From: Chloroflexota bacterium
GTDB taxonomy: Bacteria > Chloroflexota > Anaerolineae > Aggregatilineales > Phototrophicaceae
Assembly: GCA_016223085.1 (NCBI GenBank)
Contig: JACRPS010000011.1
Location: 1 to 64,000 of the forward strand
Direction of reading: 5' to 3'
DNA length: 64,000 bases
The notes under the pieces were generated by a model. That model had not been told where the DNA came from. It saw only the letters and a program-made list of their open reading frames with translations, and ran no database searches. Of this stretch, positions 34,563 through 45,777 are shown piece after piece. Numbering within the stretch: the first letter of the stretch is position 1; each line of letters starts with the position of its first letter. Position numbers and translations under genes: made by a program.

Positions 34563-34652
34563 GGACAGGGTGAAAGGTATCCCCCTGTGGGGTGATTAAC
34601 GTCACTAAGGTTCAGCGGCAAATACGAGTAACATTAGCCACAGTGTAGTGAT

Positions 34653-34677
34653 GTGCCGGGATCGATTCTCCCGGCAC
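34653..34677 (+). promoter_or_regulatory. Hairpin in the ppdK leader
   Basis: Nine-bp perfect stem (GTGCCGGGA and TCCCGGCAC) with a 7-nt loop, ending 20 nt before the ppdK ATG. No T-run follows, so it is not a standard terminator. It could be a 5'-UTR structure or part of a protein-binding site. Confidence 0.4.
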
Positions 34678-34697
34678 TATGTTGAGAGGGAGTTCCA

Positions 34698-37349
34698 ATG
34701 TCAAAGAAATGGGTGTATCTGTTCCGTGAAGGGAATGCCAGTATGCGCGACTTGCTGGGTGGCAAGGGCGCTGGCGTTGCCGAGATGACGCGCAGCGGCG
34801 TCCCGGTTCCGCCCGGCATGACCATCACGACTGAAGCCTGCAACGCTTATTATGAAGACGGCAAGCAGTTCCCCGACGGGCTGTGGGAACAGGTGCTTGA
34901 GGGCATGAAGGATATTGAACGGCAGACCGGCAAGGTGTTTGGCGACCCCAACTGCCCGCTGCTGGTATCGGTCCGCAGCGGCGCCAAGTTCTCGATGCCC
35001 GGCATGATGGACACCGTCCTCAATCTGGGCCTGAACAAGCAGACACTCGCCGGCCTGGCGCGGCTGACCAGTAACGAACGCTTCGCGCAGGATGCCTACC
35101 GCCGCTTCATTCAACTGTTTGGCAAGATCGTGCTGGGTGTAGACGGCGACAAGTTCGAACACGTCATGGACAAGGCCAAAAACGCCGGCAAACGCAACGA
35201 GCGTTTGGACACCGACCTGAGCGCCGACGAACTGGCGAAGATTGCCGAAGAATTTAAGAAGATCATCAAGAAGGAAGCAAAGGTAGACTTCCCCGAAGAC
35301 CCCTACGAACAACTGCGGATGGCGATTGCCGCCGTATTTAATTCGTGGAATGGCCGCCGCGCGATTGACTACCGCCGCATCAACAAGATTTCCGACAAGC
35401 TCGGTACGGCGGTCAACGTGCAGGCAATGGTGTTCGGCAACATGGGTAACGACAGTGCCACTGGTGTGGCCTTCACCCGTAACCCCAGCACCGGCGAAAA
35501 GAAATTCTTCGGTGAATACCTCATCAACGCCCAGGGCGAAGACGTGGTGGCCGGTATCCGCACGCCGCAGCACATTGACAAGCTGGGCGAAGAAATGCCG
35601 GAAATCTACCAGCAGTTTGTAGACATCGCCAAAAAGCTGGAACAGCACTACCACGACATTCAGGACGTGGAATTCACGATTGAACAGGGCAAGCTGTGGA
35701 TGCTCCAGACCCGTTCGGGCAAGCGCACTGGCGCGGCGGCGGTGAAGGCTGCCGTTGACATGGTGCATGAGGGCCTGATTGACAAGGCCACTGCCGTTCA
35801 GCGTGTTGAACCCACCCACCTTGACCAACTGCTGCACCCGATGCTGGCCCCGGAAGTGCGCGAGAAGAACAAACCACTGACCACCGGCCTGCCCGCCTCC
35901 CCCGGTGCGGCGACGGGTAAAGTGTCCTTCGACCCCGACGAAGCCGAAGAACTGGCCTTCACGGGCGAAAAGATCATCCTCGTCCGCGTGGAAACCACGC
36001 CGGAAGACCTGCACGGTATGGCCGTTGCCCAGGGTCTGCTGACGGCGCGCGGCGGTATGACCAGCCATGCGGCAGTCGTGGCGCGTGGTATGGGCAAACC
36101 CTGCGTCGCCGGCGCGGGCGAACTGCACATTGACTATGGCCGCCAGGTGGCGAAGGTCAATGGCACGACCGTCAAGCGCGGTGACTGGCTGACGATTGAC
36201 GGCGGCACGGGCGAAGTATACGTAGGCCGCCAGCCTACTGTTGAACCGGAACTGGGGGGCGAATTTGGCGAACTCATGAGCTGGGTGGACGAGTTCCGTA
36301 CGATGGGTGTGCGCGCCAACGCCGACATCCCGCGTGACGCGAAGGTTGCCCGCGCGTTCGGCGCGGAAGGTATCGGCCTGTGCCGCACCGAGCACATGTT
36401 TTTTGAAGGCGACCGCATTCAGGCGATGCGTGAGATGATCGTGGCGGACACAACCGAAGGCCGCCGCGCCGCCCTGGCGAAGATCGAACCCCTGCAGCAG
36501 AGCGACTTTGAAGGTCTGTTCCGCGAGATGGACGGCTACCCGGTTATCATCCGCACGCTTGACCCGCCGCTGCATGAGTTCCTGCCGCACGGCAACAACG
36601 AAATCCGCGTGCTGGCCGAAAAGCTGGGTATCAGCTTCCGCAAGGTGAAAAACCGCATCGAATCCCTGCACGAAGCCAACCCCATGCTCGGCTTCCGTGG
36701 CTGCCGCCTGGGCATCATCTACCCTGAAATCACGGAAATGCAGGCGCGCGCGATCTTCAAAGCCGCCGCTGCGGTCAAGAAAGAAGGCATCAAGGTCATC
36801 CCCGAAGTCATGATCCCGCTCGTCAGCGGCATCACCGAACTGCAACTCCAGGCTGACTTGGTGCACAAGGTGGCGAAGGAAGTTCAGAAGGAAACCGGCG
36901 TGAAGTTTGAATACTTCGTCGGCACGATGATCGAACTGCCGCGCGCTGCCCTGATGGCGGACGAAATCGCGCAGGTGGCGGAGTTCTTCAGCTTCGGCAC
37001 GAACGACCTGACGCAGACAACGATGGGCCTCAGCCGCGACGACGCGGGGCGCTTCCTGCCGCTGTACGTAGACCGCAAGGTCATGCCGGAAGACCCGTTC
37101 CAGACGATTGACCAAGAAGGCGTCGGCCAACTGGTGCAGATGGGCGTGGAACGGGGCCGCAAGACGCGCAAGGACCTGGAAGTCGGCGTCTGCGGTGAGC
37201 ACGGCGGCGACCCGGCCAGCGTCCACTTCTTCTTCAAGGCGGGCCTGAACTACGTCAGCTGCTCGCCGTACCGCGTGCCGATTGCCAAATTGGCGGCGGC
37301 TCATGCAGCCCTGCAAGCCAAGGGCAGCGAAATCCGCAAGGATAAATAA
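34698..37349 (+). CDS. ppdK: Pyruvate, phosphate dikinase
   Basis: 883 residues, the usual bacterial length. It interconverts pyruvate, ATP and phosphate with phosphoenolpyruvate, AMP and pyrophosphate. N-terminal ATP-grasp region: MSKKWVYLFREGNASMRDLL and FGNMGNDSATGVAFTRNPS. The swivelling domain has GGMTSHAAVVARGMGKPC with the phosphohistidine His457. The C-terminal PEP barrel has FFSFGTNDLTQTTMG and EVGVCGEHGGDP with the catalytic Cys. GAGAGGGAG precedes the ATG. With nifJ close by, it can lift acetyl-CoA carbon to PEP or run glycolytically. Confidence 0.98.
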   Translation: MSKKWVYLFREGNASMRDLLGGKGAGVAEMTRSGVPVPPGMTITTEACNAYYEDGKQFPDGLWEQVLEGMKDIERQTGKVFGDPNCPLLVSVRSGAKFSMPGMMDTVLNLGLNKQTLAGLARLTSNERFAQDAYRRFIQLFGKIVLGVDGDKFEHVMDKAKNAGKRNERLDTDLSADELAKIAEEFKKIIKKEAKVDFPEDPYEQLRMAIAAVFNSWNGRRAIDYRRINKISDKLGTAVNVQAMVFGNMGNDSATGVAFTRNPSTGEKKFFGEYLINAQGEDVVAGIRTPQHIDKLGEEMPEIYQQFVDIAKKLEQHYHDIQDVEFTIEQGKLWMLQTRSGKRTGAAAVKAAVDMVHEGLIDKATAVQRVEPTHLDQLLHPMLAPEVREKNKPLTTGLPASPGAATGKVSFDPDEAEELAFTGEKIILVRVETTPEDLHGMAVAQGLLTARGGMTSHAAVVARGMGKPCVAGAGELHIDYGRQVAKVNGTTVKRGDWLTIDGGTGEVYVGRQPTVEPELGGEFGELMSWVDEFRTMGVRANADIPRDAKVARAFGAEGIGLCRTEHMFFEGDRIQAMREMIVADTTEGRRAALAKIEPLQQSDFEGLFREMDGYPVIIRTLDPPLHEFLPHGNNEIRVLAEKLGISFRKVKNRIESLHEANPMLGFRGCRLGIIYPEITEMQARAIFKAAAAVKKEGIKVIPEVMIPLVSGITELQLQADLVHKVAKEVQKETGVKFEYFVGTMIELPRAALMADEIAQVAEFFSFGTNDLTQTTMGLSRDDAGRFLPLYVDRKVMPEDPFQTIDQEGVGQLVQMGVERGRKTRKDLEVGVCGEHGGDPASVHFFFKAGLNYVSCSPYRVPIAKLAAAHAALQAKGSEIRKDK

Positions 37350-37368
37350 ACTCCGGGTGACGCCAAAT

Positions 37369-37390
37369 GGGGCAGGAACAGACCTGCCCC
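37369..37390. terminator. Possible hairpin terminator after ppdK
   Basis: GGGGCAGG and CCTGCCCC pair as an 8-bp stem over a 6-nt loop, 20 nt after the ppdK stop. No T-run follows, so intrinsic termination is uncertain. Confidence 0.4.
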
Positions 37391-37405
37391 TGATCTCCGG
37401 CTGGT

Positions 37406-37430
37406 GGGGCGAACCGTTATGGTTCGCCCC
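37406..37430. repeat. Degenerate GAACC-core palindrome
   Basis: GGGGCGAACC and GGTTCGCCCC flank a 5-nt centre. The inner part matches the GAACC-core class, but the outer GTA/TAC ends are lost. Confidence 0.6.
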
Positions 37431-37577
37431 GTGTTGTTTCTACCGTAAGGATAGAGAGAGCTACACCGTCTGATGCAACCCTCCCCTGCAAGTCTCAGCC
37501 CAAAACCGCCTTATAACCCACAGAACCGCTTCCGCTTTAATATCCCTCTGGCGGAACGCGGTAAATAGGTTAAATCG

Positions 37578-37607
37578 GTAGGGGCGGGTTTAGAAACCCG
37601 CCCCTAC
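37578..37607. repeat. GTAGGG palindrome, GGGTTT-core class
   Basis: 30-bp inverted repeat identical in arms to the copy at 27668. It lies in the convergent ppdK/hypE gap. Confidence 0.95.
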
Positions 37608-37624
37608 ATTCAGTTCACTCCTGA

Positions 37625-37651
37625 CTTGGCGACCTTGGCGTCTTGGCGGTT
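37625..37651. repeat. CTTGGCG direct repeats after hypE
   Basis: CTTGGCG occurs at 37625, 37634 and 37642, the last followed by GTT. It lies 8 nt beyond the hypE stop codon. Confidence 0.75.
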
Positions 37652-37658
37652 ATTTCTT

Positions 37659-38696
37659 CTAACATATCCTTGGTAACTGCTCACCGCTCAGCATATCCAC
37701 AATCCGGCTGGCGCCGATGCGGCTTTTCATTGTCACCCGCCCCGGCACGTCATCATACACCTGCCCGATGATGGCCGCACTGTCATCAAACTCACGCAGA
37801 ATCGCCAGCGCGCGGTCGGCATCCTCTGGCGCGACAAAAGCGGCGAAGCGCCCCTCGTTCGCCACATACAGCGGGTCAAGGCCCAGCATCTCACACGCGC
37901 CGCGCACGTCCTCTCGTACCGGAATCGCGCTCTCGCGGATGTCAATCCGCGCCCGCGCCGCCTCCGCGATTTCGACCAGCGTCGAGGCCACACCGCCGCG
38001 CGTGCAGTCGCGCAGGCAGTGAACATCAACGCCCGCGTCCAGCAGCTTCAGCACCACGCCGTTCAGCGGCGCGGTGTCGCTTTCAATCGCGCTCTCAAAT
38101 TCCAGCCCTTCGCGAACGGCCATGATCGCGATGCCATGCCGCCCGATGTCGCCATTCAGCAGCAGCACGTCGCCGGGGCGCACGCTGGCCGGCGCGATCA
38201 CATGGTCATGTTCGATGATGCCAATACCCGCCGTGTTGATGAAAAGGCCGTCGCCCTTGCCCCGGTCAACCACTTTGGTATCGCCGGTGACAATCTGCAC
38301 GCCCGCCGCGTCCGCCGCCGCCCGCATGGACTGCACGATCTGCCACAGCGTAGCCATCGGTAGCCCTTCTTCCAGAATGAACCCGGCGCTCAGGTACAGC
38401 GGCCTCGCGCCGCACATGGCGAGATCGTTGACTGTGCCATGTACTGCCAGCCTGCCGATGTCGCCGCCGGGAAAAAACAGCGGGTGCACGACGTAAGAGT
38501 CGGTCGTAAACGCCAGTTTGCCGTTCAGTGGGAACACCGCGCCGTCGTGCCGCGAATCCAGCAGCGGATTGCTGAAGGCCGGGCCAATCATCTTCTCGAT
38601 CAGGTTGTGCATCAGCTTGCCGCCGCTGCCATGCGCCAGCAGCACCTGCGGATACTGCGCAATCGGTATCGGGCAGGTCAGGGTAAAGTCGGCCAT
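37659..38696 (-). CDS. hypE: Hydrogenase maturation protein HypE
   Basis: 345 residues, PurM/AIR-synthetase fold. It dehydrates the S-carbamoyl group received from HypF into a thiocyanate used for the Fe-CN ligands of [NiFe] hydrogenase. The N-terminal [15 protein letters not shown] and GIGIIEHD regions are typical, and the chain ends in GEQLPRIC with the essential C-terminal Cys. It is last in the hydrogenase locus, 2 nt after hypD. Confidence 0.97.
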   Translation of the reverse strand: MADFTLTCPIPIAQYPQVLLAHGSGGKLMHNLIEKMIGPAFSNPLLDSRHDGAVFPLNGKLAFTTDSYVVHPLFFPGGDIGRLAVHGTVNDLAMCGARPLYLSAGFILEEGLPMATLWQIVQSMRAAADAAGVQIVTGDTKVVDRGKGDGLFINTAGIGIIEHDHVIAPASVRPGDVLLLNGDIGRHGIAIMAVREGLEFESAIESDTAPLNGVVLKLLDAGVDVHCLRDCTRGGVASTLVEIAEAARARIDIRESAIPVREDVRGACEMLGLDPLYVANEGRFAAFVAPEDADRALAILREFDDSAAIIGQVYDDVPGRVTMKSRIGASRIVDMLSGEQLPRIC

Positions 38697-38698
38697 GT

Positions 38699-39868
38699 TT
38701 ATTTCTCACCCTCACCCACCACCAGTTGCTGACTGGCAACCTGTATTTCCCGACTGAAGACTGACGACTGAAGACCGACGACTTCTTCCCGCCGGTAACG
38801 ATAATACGCCGCGCACGCGCCCTCGCTGGAAACCATCGTCGCGCCCAGTGGGTGTTCCGGCGTGCAAAGCGTACCAAATACCGGGCATTGATTTGGCTTC
38901 TTCACCCCTTGCAGCACCAGTCCACTGATGCATTCTGGCGGTTCTTCCACCGTCAGTTCGCCCAGACCAAAACGTTTTTCCGCGTCATACTCGGCATAAG
39001 CGGCGCGCAGCCCCAGACCGCTCTGCGGGATGCTGCCAATGCCGCGCCACTTACGCGGCACGACCTCAAACACCTCGCGGATAATCTGCTGCGCCGAAAG
39101 GTTGCCCTGCCGCCGCACGGCGCGCACGTACTGGTTTTCGACCTCGGCGCGGCCTTCCTCAAGCTGCCTGACCGCCATGTAAATGCCTTGCAGGATGTCC
39201 ACCGGCTCGAAGCCTGTCACCACAAACGGCACGCCGTATTTTTTCGCCAGCGGCACGTATTCCTCGAAGCCAACCACCACACACACGTGACCTGCCGCCA
39301 GGAACGCCTGCACGCGGTTGGTGGACGACGACAGAATCGCCTCAACCGCCGGAGGTACAAGGACGTGTGACACGAGAATCGAGAAATTCTTAATGCCCTG
39401 CTGCGCCGCCTGGTACACCGCCATCGCGTTGGCGGGCGCGGTCGTTTCGAAACCGACCGCAAAAAACACCACCTGCTTGTCCGGGTTCTGCTGTGCCAGC
39501 TTGAGCGCGTCCAGCGGCGAATACACCATCCGCACGTCACCGCCGGCAGCCTTCACCGACAGCAGATCAGCGTTCGACCCCGGCACACGCAGCATGTCAC
39601 CAAACGAGGTAAAAATCACGTCCGGGCGGGCGGCGATGTCCAGCGCCTTGTCAATCAGCTCCAGCGGTGTGACACACACCGGGCAGCCCGGCCCGTGCAG
39701 CAGCGTGATCTTGTCCGGCAGCAGTTCGTCAATGCCGAACTTCACAATCGCGTGGGTCTGCCCGCCGCAGATTTCCATGATCGTCCAGGGTTTGGTCGTG
39801 ATGCGGGCAATCGCGTCGGCAAATTTGCGGGCAGCTTCGGCGTCGCGGTATTCGTCAATGTATTTCAT
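38699..39868 (-). CDS. hypD: Hydrogenase maturation protein HypD
   Basis: 389 residues. HypD holds the Fe(CN)2CO unit with HypC and carries a [4Fe-4S] cluster. [28 protein letters not shown] and [20 protein letters not shown] are the family cysteine blocks. The family fold ends near CAAYYRYRR (about residue 360). The last 29 residues are an added tail ([14 protein letters not shown]) partly encoded by the 14-nt repeat at 38752. It overlaps hypC by 4 nt. The tail is probably tolerated rather than functional. Confidence 0.96.
   Translation of the reverse strand: MKYIDEYRDAEAARKFADAIARITTKPWTIMEICGGQTHAIVKFGIDELLPDKITLLHGPGCPVCVTPLELIDKALDIAARPDVIFTSFGDMLRVPGSNADLLSVKAAGGDVRMVYSPLDALKLAQQNPDKQVVFFAVGFETTAPANAMAVYQAAQQGIKNFSILVSHVLVPPAVEAILSSSTNRVQAFLAAGHVCVVVGFEEYVPLAKKYGVPFVVTGFEPVDILQGIYMAVRQLEEGRAEVENQYVRAVRRQGNLSAQQIIREVFEVVPRKWRGIGSIPQSGLGLRAAYAEYDAEKRFGLGELTVEEPPECISGLVLQGVKKPNQCPVFGTLCTPEHPLGATMVSSEGACAAYYRYRREEVVGLQSSVFSREIQVASQQLVVGEGEK
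38752..38785. repeat. 14-nt direct repeat inside the hypD 3' end
   Basis: GACTGAAGACTGAC followed by GACTGAAGACCGAC and a partial third unit, GACTTC. It lies within the reading frame of the unusual hypD C-terminal tail. Confidence 0.75.
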
Positions 39869-40122
39869 GATGATGTCTCGTCCTCAAGTTCGGCCAGTTC
39901 GTCCATTTCCCGCAGATATTCAAATACACGGTTCGCTTCGTCCTCATCTACGATACTGATGGCGAAACCGACATGAACGATCACATAATTCCCAACTTCC
40001 GCCTCCGGCACGTAAGCGAGGTTGATTTCCTTGACGATGCCGCCGAAGTTCACCTTGCCCGTCCGCATCAGCGGGTCAGTCGCATCAATACTGATAATCT
40101 TGCCCGGTACTGCTAAACACAT
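39865..40122 (-). CDS. hypC: Hydrogenase maturation chaperone HypC
   Basis: 85 residues beginning [13 protein letters not shown]. The Cys at position 2 binds the iron precursor with HypD and then delivers it to the large subunit precursor. The OB-like core ([33 protein letters not shown]) is complete, with an acidic C-terminal tail. AGGAG precedes the ATG. It overlaps hypD by 4 nt. Confidence 0.96.
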   Translation of the reverse strand: MCLAVPGKIISIDATDPLMRTGKVNFGGIVKEINLAYVPEAEVGNYVIVHVGFAISIVDEDEANRVFEYLREMDELAELEDETSS

Positions 40123-40194
40123 AGTTGGCTCCTCGGCTGTTGGCCGTTGGTAGGTGGCTTTTTCTGATATATGCTTCTGCCAATTGTCAAAAGT

Positions 40195-40223
40195 GATACG
40201 GACACGATGTATCGTGTCCCTAC
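40195..40223. repeat. GTAGGG palindrome, ACACGAT-core class (left arm damaged)
   Basis: The right half (ATCGTGTCCCTAC) is intact. The left half keeps GGACACGAT but has lost GTAG. It lies between hypF and hypC. Confidence 0.75.
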
Positions 40224-40244
40224 GTTTTTCTCCACAACTTCTTT

Positions 40245-40270
40245 ACTCAGAACTCGGAACTCGGAACTTC
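40245..40270. repeat. Heptamer tandem repeat ACTCAGN/ACTCGGA
   Basis: ACTCAGA, ACTCGGA, ACTCGGA and a partial unit ACTTC, 7-nt period, ending 2 nt before the hypF stop codon. Same family as the block at 20995. Confidence 0.75.
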
Positions 40271-40271
40271 T

Positions 40272-42542
<2,271 letters not shown>

Positions 42543-42548
42543 GATGTA

Positions 42549-42989
42549 TCAGGCAATTAAGGCTAGAACCTGCCGAACGAGTGTGGGCAGCGCCGCCTGC
42601 ACTGCATTGGACAGGTCTTCGGTCAGGTCAAACGACTCGGCGGCAATGGAGCATAACACAGCGCGGGGACAACTTCCATACAGCACTTGTGCGCAGGCCA
42701 GCAGCGCCGGAGTATCGAAGCGGTGGGTAAAATCTACGTGGGCGCGGCTGTCCGGCTGTATCTCCTCGCAGCGGAACGTGCCGGGTTCGCCGACGCAGGC
42801 CGCATCAATAAAGATCGCCAGATCAACTTGGCTCACCGCCTCGGCCAGTTCTGGCGTTAGCTGGTGGCACGTCACTATCGCCACATCGTCGCGCTCTATA
42901 CGTTCGGCCAACTGCTGCGCGGCGTGCCAGCCCAGGCCATCGTCAGCCCGCAGCGGATTGCCATAACCCACGATCAGTGTTCGCGCCAT
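42549..42989 (-). CDS. hoxW: [NiFe]-hydrogenase maturation endopeptidase
   Basis: 146 residues. It removes the C-terminal peptide of the large subunit after nickel insertion. Metal-binding landmarks: GYGNPLRADDGLGW (first Asp pair), IFIDAACVGEPG (second Asp) and FTHRFDTPALL (His). Position between hoxH and hypF supports HoxH as target. A HycI/HyaD name would fit equally on sequence; hoxW is chosen by locus. Confidence 0.9.
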   Translation of the reverse strand: MARTLIVGYGNPLRADDGLGWHAAQQLAERIERDDVAIVTCHQLTPELAEAVSQVDLAIFIDAACVGEPGTFRCEEIQPDSRAHVDFTHRFDTPALLACAQVLYGSCPRAVLCSIAAESFDLTEDLSNAVQAALPTLVRQVLALIA

Positions 42990-43036
42990 GTTTATCGAGT
43001 CTCGAAAAACATCCCTTTACCCATTGCATCTCACCC

Positions 43037-43064
43037 GTAGGGACACGATATATCGTGTCCCTAC
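43037..43064. repeat. GTAGGG palindrome, ACACGAT-core class
   Basis: Perfect 28-bp inverted repeat with the same sequence as the copies at 29822 and 41633. It lies between hoxH and the protease gene, within the likely hydrogenase transcript. Confidence 0.95.
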
Positions 43065-43090
43065 AGTATGTGGTAACGCGATTGTTTCTA

Positions 43091-44512
43091 TTATCGTGTC
43101 AGTTCGTCCACGACTCTGCCATCACGGTTGACCAGTTCCACGTGCAGCGGCATCTGACCGACGGCATGGGTCGAGCAGCTCAGGCACGGGTCGTAAGCGC
43201 GGATGACGGCCTCGACGCGGTTGAGCATCCCTTCCTGAAGCTGGTCACCTTTGACGAAGTGTTTGGCAACCTGCAACACGCCCCGGTTCATCGCCAGGTT
43301 GTTGTGACCGGTAGCGATAATCAGGTTGGCGTAGGTGATGATGCCATCCTCGTTGATGCGGTAGTGATGGATGAGCGTGCCGCGCGGCGCTTCCGAGATT
43401 CCCACGCCTTCCAGCCGGTTCGGGTCGGCGTAGGCACGCACGTTTTTATCCAGAATGTCGGATTTATTCAGGATGTGCTCTATACGCTCAATCCCGTTCA
43501 GGATTTCGATCAGCCGGGCACAGTGGTAGTGGAATGAACTCAACACCGCGCCGCGCCCCAGTTCGCGGAATTCCGCCCATTCGGCGTCCGCCAGCGGGGT
43601 GCCAACGAAGTTGATGAGGTTCAGCCGCGCCAGCGGCCCCACCCGGTAAATGCCTTCGGGATAGCCCATCGGCTTATAGTACGGGAACTTCAGGAACGAA
43701 TAGGGTTCTACCGCCTCGCCGATGTACTTCTGGTAGTCTTCCGCCTCGATCTGGTCGGCGACGATCTTACCGGTCGCGTCCACGAAGCGCAGCCTGCCCT
43801 CATAGTGCACCAGTTCCCCCTTGTCATTGGTCAGCCCCATAAACAGCGAGGGGAAGTTGGCAAAGGTGCGAATTTCTTCCGGGTACTGGTCGAAGGTGCG
43901 CTTGAACCAGTCCAGCGTGCGCTGGATGGCGGCCATCGCTTCGGGGAGCATCGCCAGGATCGTGTCGCGTTTGTCCACTGACAGCGGTTCGCTGACACCG
44001 CCGGGGACAATCCACCCCGGGTGAATGCGCTTGCCGCCCAGCAGTTCGATGATCTGCTGGCCGAACTTCCGCAGCATAATGCCATCGCGGGCGATGTTCG
44101 GATGGGACTGCATCAGCCCGAAGATATTGCGCGTGGCCGGGTCGCTGTCCAGTCCCAGCAGAAAGTCCGGCGAGGCCAGATGAAAGAAACTCAGCGCGTG
44201 CGACTGGATCAACTGCGCCAGGTTCATCACGCGGCGCAGGTATTCCGCCGTTTCGGGAATCTGCACGGCCATCAGTTGGTCGCAGGCTTTGGCCGAGGCA
44301 ACCAGATGGCTGACCGGGCAAATCCCGCAGATACGCGCCATCAACGACGGCATTTCGTAAAACGGGCGACCTTCACAGAACTTCTCGAAGCCGCGAATCT
44401 GCGTGACGTGGAACTGCGCGTCGCGCACGTAGCCATCGTCATCCAGAAAGATGGTGACTTTGCCGTGCCCTTCGGCGCGGGTCACAGGTTCAATGGTGAT
44501 TTGGCGTGCCAT
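43091..44512 (-). CDS. hoxH: [NiFe] hydrogenase large subunit HoxH (group 3d type)
   Basis: 473 residues. It carries the Ni-Fe site of the NAD(P)-linked bidirectional hydrogenase. Nickel ligands are in MARICGICPVSHLVAS near the N-terminus and in DPCLSCSTH near the C-terminus. About 24 residues follow that His (AVGQMPLHVELVN onward) and should be removed by the protease encoded just downstream. GGAGCAAGCC precedes the ATG. Together with HoxEFUY it couples H2 to NAD(P)H. Confidence 0.97.
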   Translation of the reverse strand: MARQITIEPVTRAEGHGKVTIFLDDDGYVRDAQFHVTQIRGFEKFCEGRPFYEMPSLMARICGICPVSHLVASAKACDQLMAVQIPETAEYLRRVMNLAQLIQSHALSFFHLASPDFLLGLDSDPATRNIFGLMQSHPNIARDGIMLRKFGQQIIELLGGKRIHPGWIVPGGVSEPLSVDKRDTILAMLPEAMAAIQRTLDWFKRTFDQYPEEIRTFANFPSLFMGLTNDKGELVHYEGRLRFVDATGKIVADQIEAEDYQKYIGEAVEPYSFLKFPYYKPMGYPEGIYRVGPLARLNLINFVGTPLADAEWAEFRELGRGAVLSSFHYHCARLIEILNGIERIEHILNKSDILDKNVRAYADPNRLEGVGISEAPRGTLIHHYRINEDGIITYANLIIATGHNNLAMNRGVLQVAKHFVKGDQLQEGMLNRVEAVIRAYDPCLSCSTHAVGQMPLHVELVNRDGRVVDELTR

Positions 44513-44521
44513 GGCTTGCTC

Positions 44522-45055
44522 CTATACCCCGAACCGGGTGCGGCTGCTCAGGTCGGGAACTTCGCCGCGCAGCAGGGTCGTCAGCACGTAGTAAATGGTA
44601 TCGGCGCTCGGCGGGCAGCCCGGCACGTACACGTCCACCTTCACCACCGTATGCACCGGGCGCACGCGCGGCAGCAGCGTCGGCACGGATACGTTCGGGA
44701 TTTGCGGCTGGACGGTCGCGTTTTCGATGTAGGCCCGGTTCATCACCTCATCCACCTTAAACGGGTTGCGCATGGACGGCACATTGCCCGTCACCGAGCA
44801 GTCACCCAGCGCGATCAGATATTGGGTGTGTTCTCGAATATGGCGAATTTTTTCCAGGTCTTCATCGCTGCTGACCGCCCCTTCCACCAGCGTCACGTCC
44901 ACCGAGTCAGGGAACTGCTTGGGGTCAACCAGCGGGCTATACACCACGTCTACCAGTTCGGCCAGTTCGATCAGCCGTTCGTCCATGTCGAGGAACGACA
45001 TGTGACAGCCGGAACAGCCATCCAGCCAGACGGTTGCGAAACGTACTTTGCTCAT
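44522..45055 (-). CDS. hoxY: [NiFe] hydrogenase small subunit HoxY
   Basis: 177 residues, the short small-subunit type with only the proximal [4Fe-4S] cluster. Cluster ligands lie in [15 protein letters not shown], then [16 protein letters not shown] and [16 protein letters not shown]. There is no Tat signal, so the enzyme is cytoplasmic. It overlaps hoxU by 4 nt and is 9 nt from hoxH. Confidence 0.96.
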   Translation of the reverse strand: MSKVRFATVWLDGCSGCHMSFLDMDERLIELAELVDVVYSPLVDPKQFPDSVDVTLVEGAVSSDEDLEKIRHIREHTQYLIALGDCSVTGNVPSMRNPFKVDEVMNRAYIENATVQPQIPNVSVPTLLPRVRPVHTVVKVDVYVPGCPPSADTIYYVLTTLLRGEVPDLSSRTRFGV

Positions 45056-45777
45056 TTCGACCGTTTCTCCCGCATCTGCGTCAGATAGGGCAGGAAGCCC
45101 CGCTTCTTGGACATTTCGGCCACCGCCTTGCCTTTTTCAAACAGCGCGCCGGTGGGACAGACGTTGACACACTTACCGCAACTGGTGCAGGTATCGGAGT
45201 CGCCCCAGGGTGTGTTCAGGTCGGTCACGACATGCGCCTGCACGCCGCGCCCACTGACGTCCCAGGTATGCGCGCCTTCGATTTCGTCGCACACCCGCAC
45301 GCAGCGCGTGCACAGGATGCAGCGGTTGCGGTCGAGCGCAAAACGATCATGCGAGGCGTCTACTGACCGGCGTGGGTACAGGTACGGCACGCTGACGTGC
45401 GTCATGCCCAGCTTGGTCGCCAGCGCTTGCAGGTCGCAGCGGCCATTCACCACGCACACGGCGCAGATGTGGTTGCCCTCGGAGAAGATCAGTTCGAGGA
45501 TGGTGCGTCGGTATTCCTGTAGCCGGGGTGAGTTGGTGAACACTTCCATACCTTCCTGCACATGAGTCACGCAAGCCGGCAGCAGCTTGTTCACACCCTT
45601 CACTTCCACCAGACACAGGCGGCAGCCGCCGTGCGGCGACAGCCCTTCAATTTCGCACAGCGTCGGGATATAAATCCCGTTCTCGCGCGCGACTTCCAGA
45701 ATGGTTTCATCCTGGTTTGCGCCGACATCCTGGCCGTCAATCTGTAATGTTTTAATGTGAGACGAAGGCTGTTTCAC
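45052..45777 (-). CDS. hoxU: Bidirectional hydrogenase diaphorase subunit HoxU
   Basis: 241 residues, homologous to the N-terminal part of NuoG. A [2Fe-2S] plant-ferredoxin-like domain ([20 protein letters not shown]) is followed by the His-Cys cluster region ([18 protein letters not shown]) and two [4Fe-4S] motifs ([27 protein letters not shown]). The start is GTG 45777 with AGGAGG seven nt upstream; both lie inside the hoxF 3' end, giving a 26-nt overlap and translational coupling. Confidence 0.95.
   Translation of the reverse strand: MKQPSSHIKTLQIDGQDVGANQDETILEVARENGIYIPTLCEIEGLSPHGGCRLCLVEVKGVNKLLPACVTHVQEGMEVFTNSPRLQEYRRTILELIFSEGNHICAVCVVNGRCDLQALATKLGMTHVSVPYLYPRRSVDASHDRFALDRNRCILCTRCVRVCDEIEGAHTWDVSGRGVQAHVVTDLNTPWGDSDTCTSCGKCVNVCPTGALFEKGKAVAEMSKKRGFLPYLTQMREKRSK

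Larger units (their letters stand above)
37350..37658. other. Intergenic region between convergent ppdK and hypE
   Basis: 309 bp with no credible gene. In order it holds two hairpins (37369-37390 and 37406-37430), a stretch without visible signals (about 37431-37577), a full palindrome (37578-37607) and a CTTGGCG direct-repeat block (37625-37651) close to the hypE stop. Confidence 0.7.

Noticed and set aside
34701-37316. Long open frame (about 870 codons) antisense to ppdK
   Set aside because: It is the mirror of a certain gene with strong GC codon bias; it has His/Ala/Arg-rich composition, no family motif and no ribosome site.
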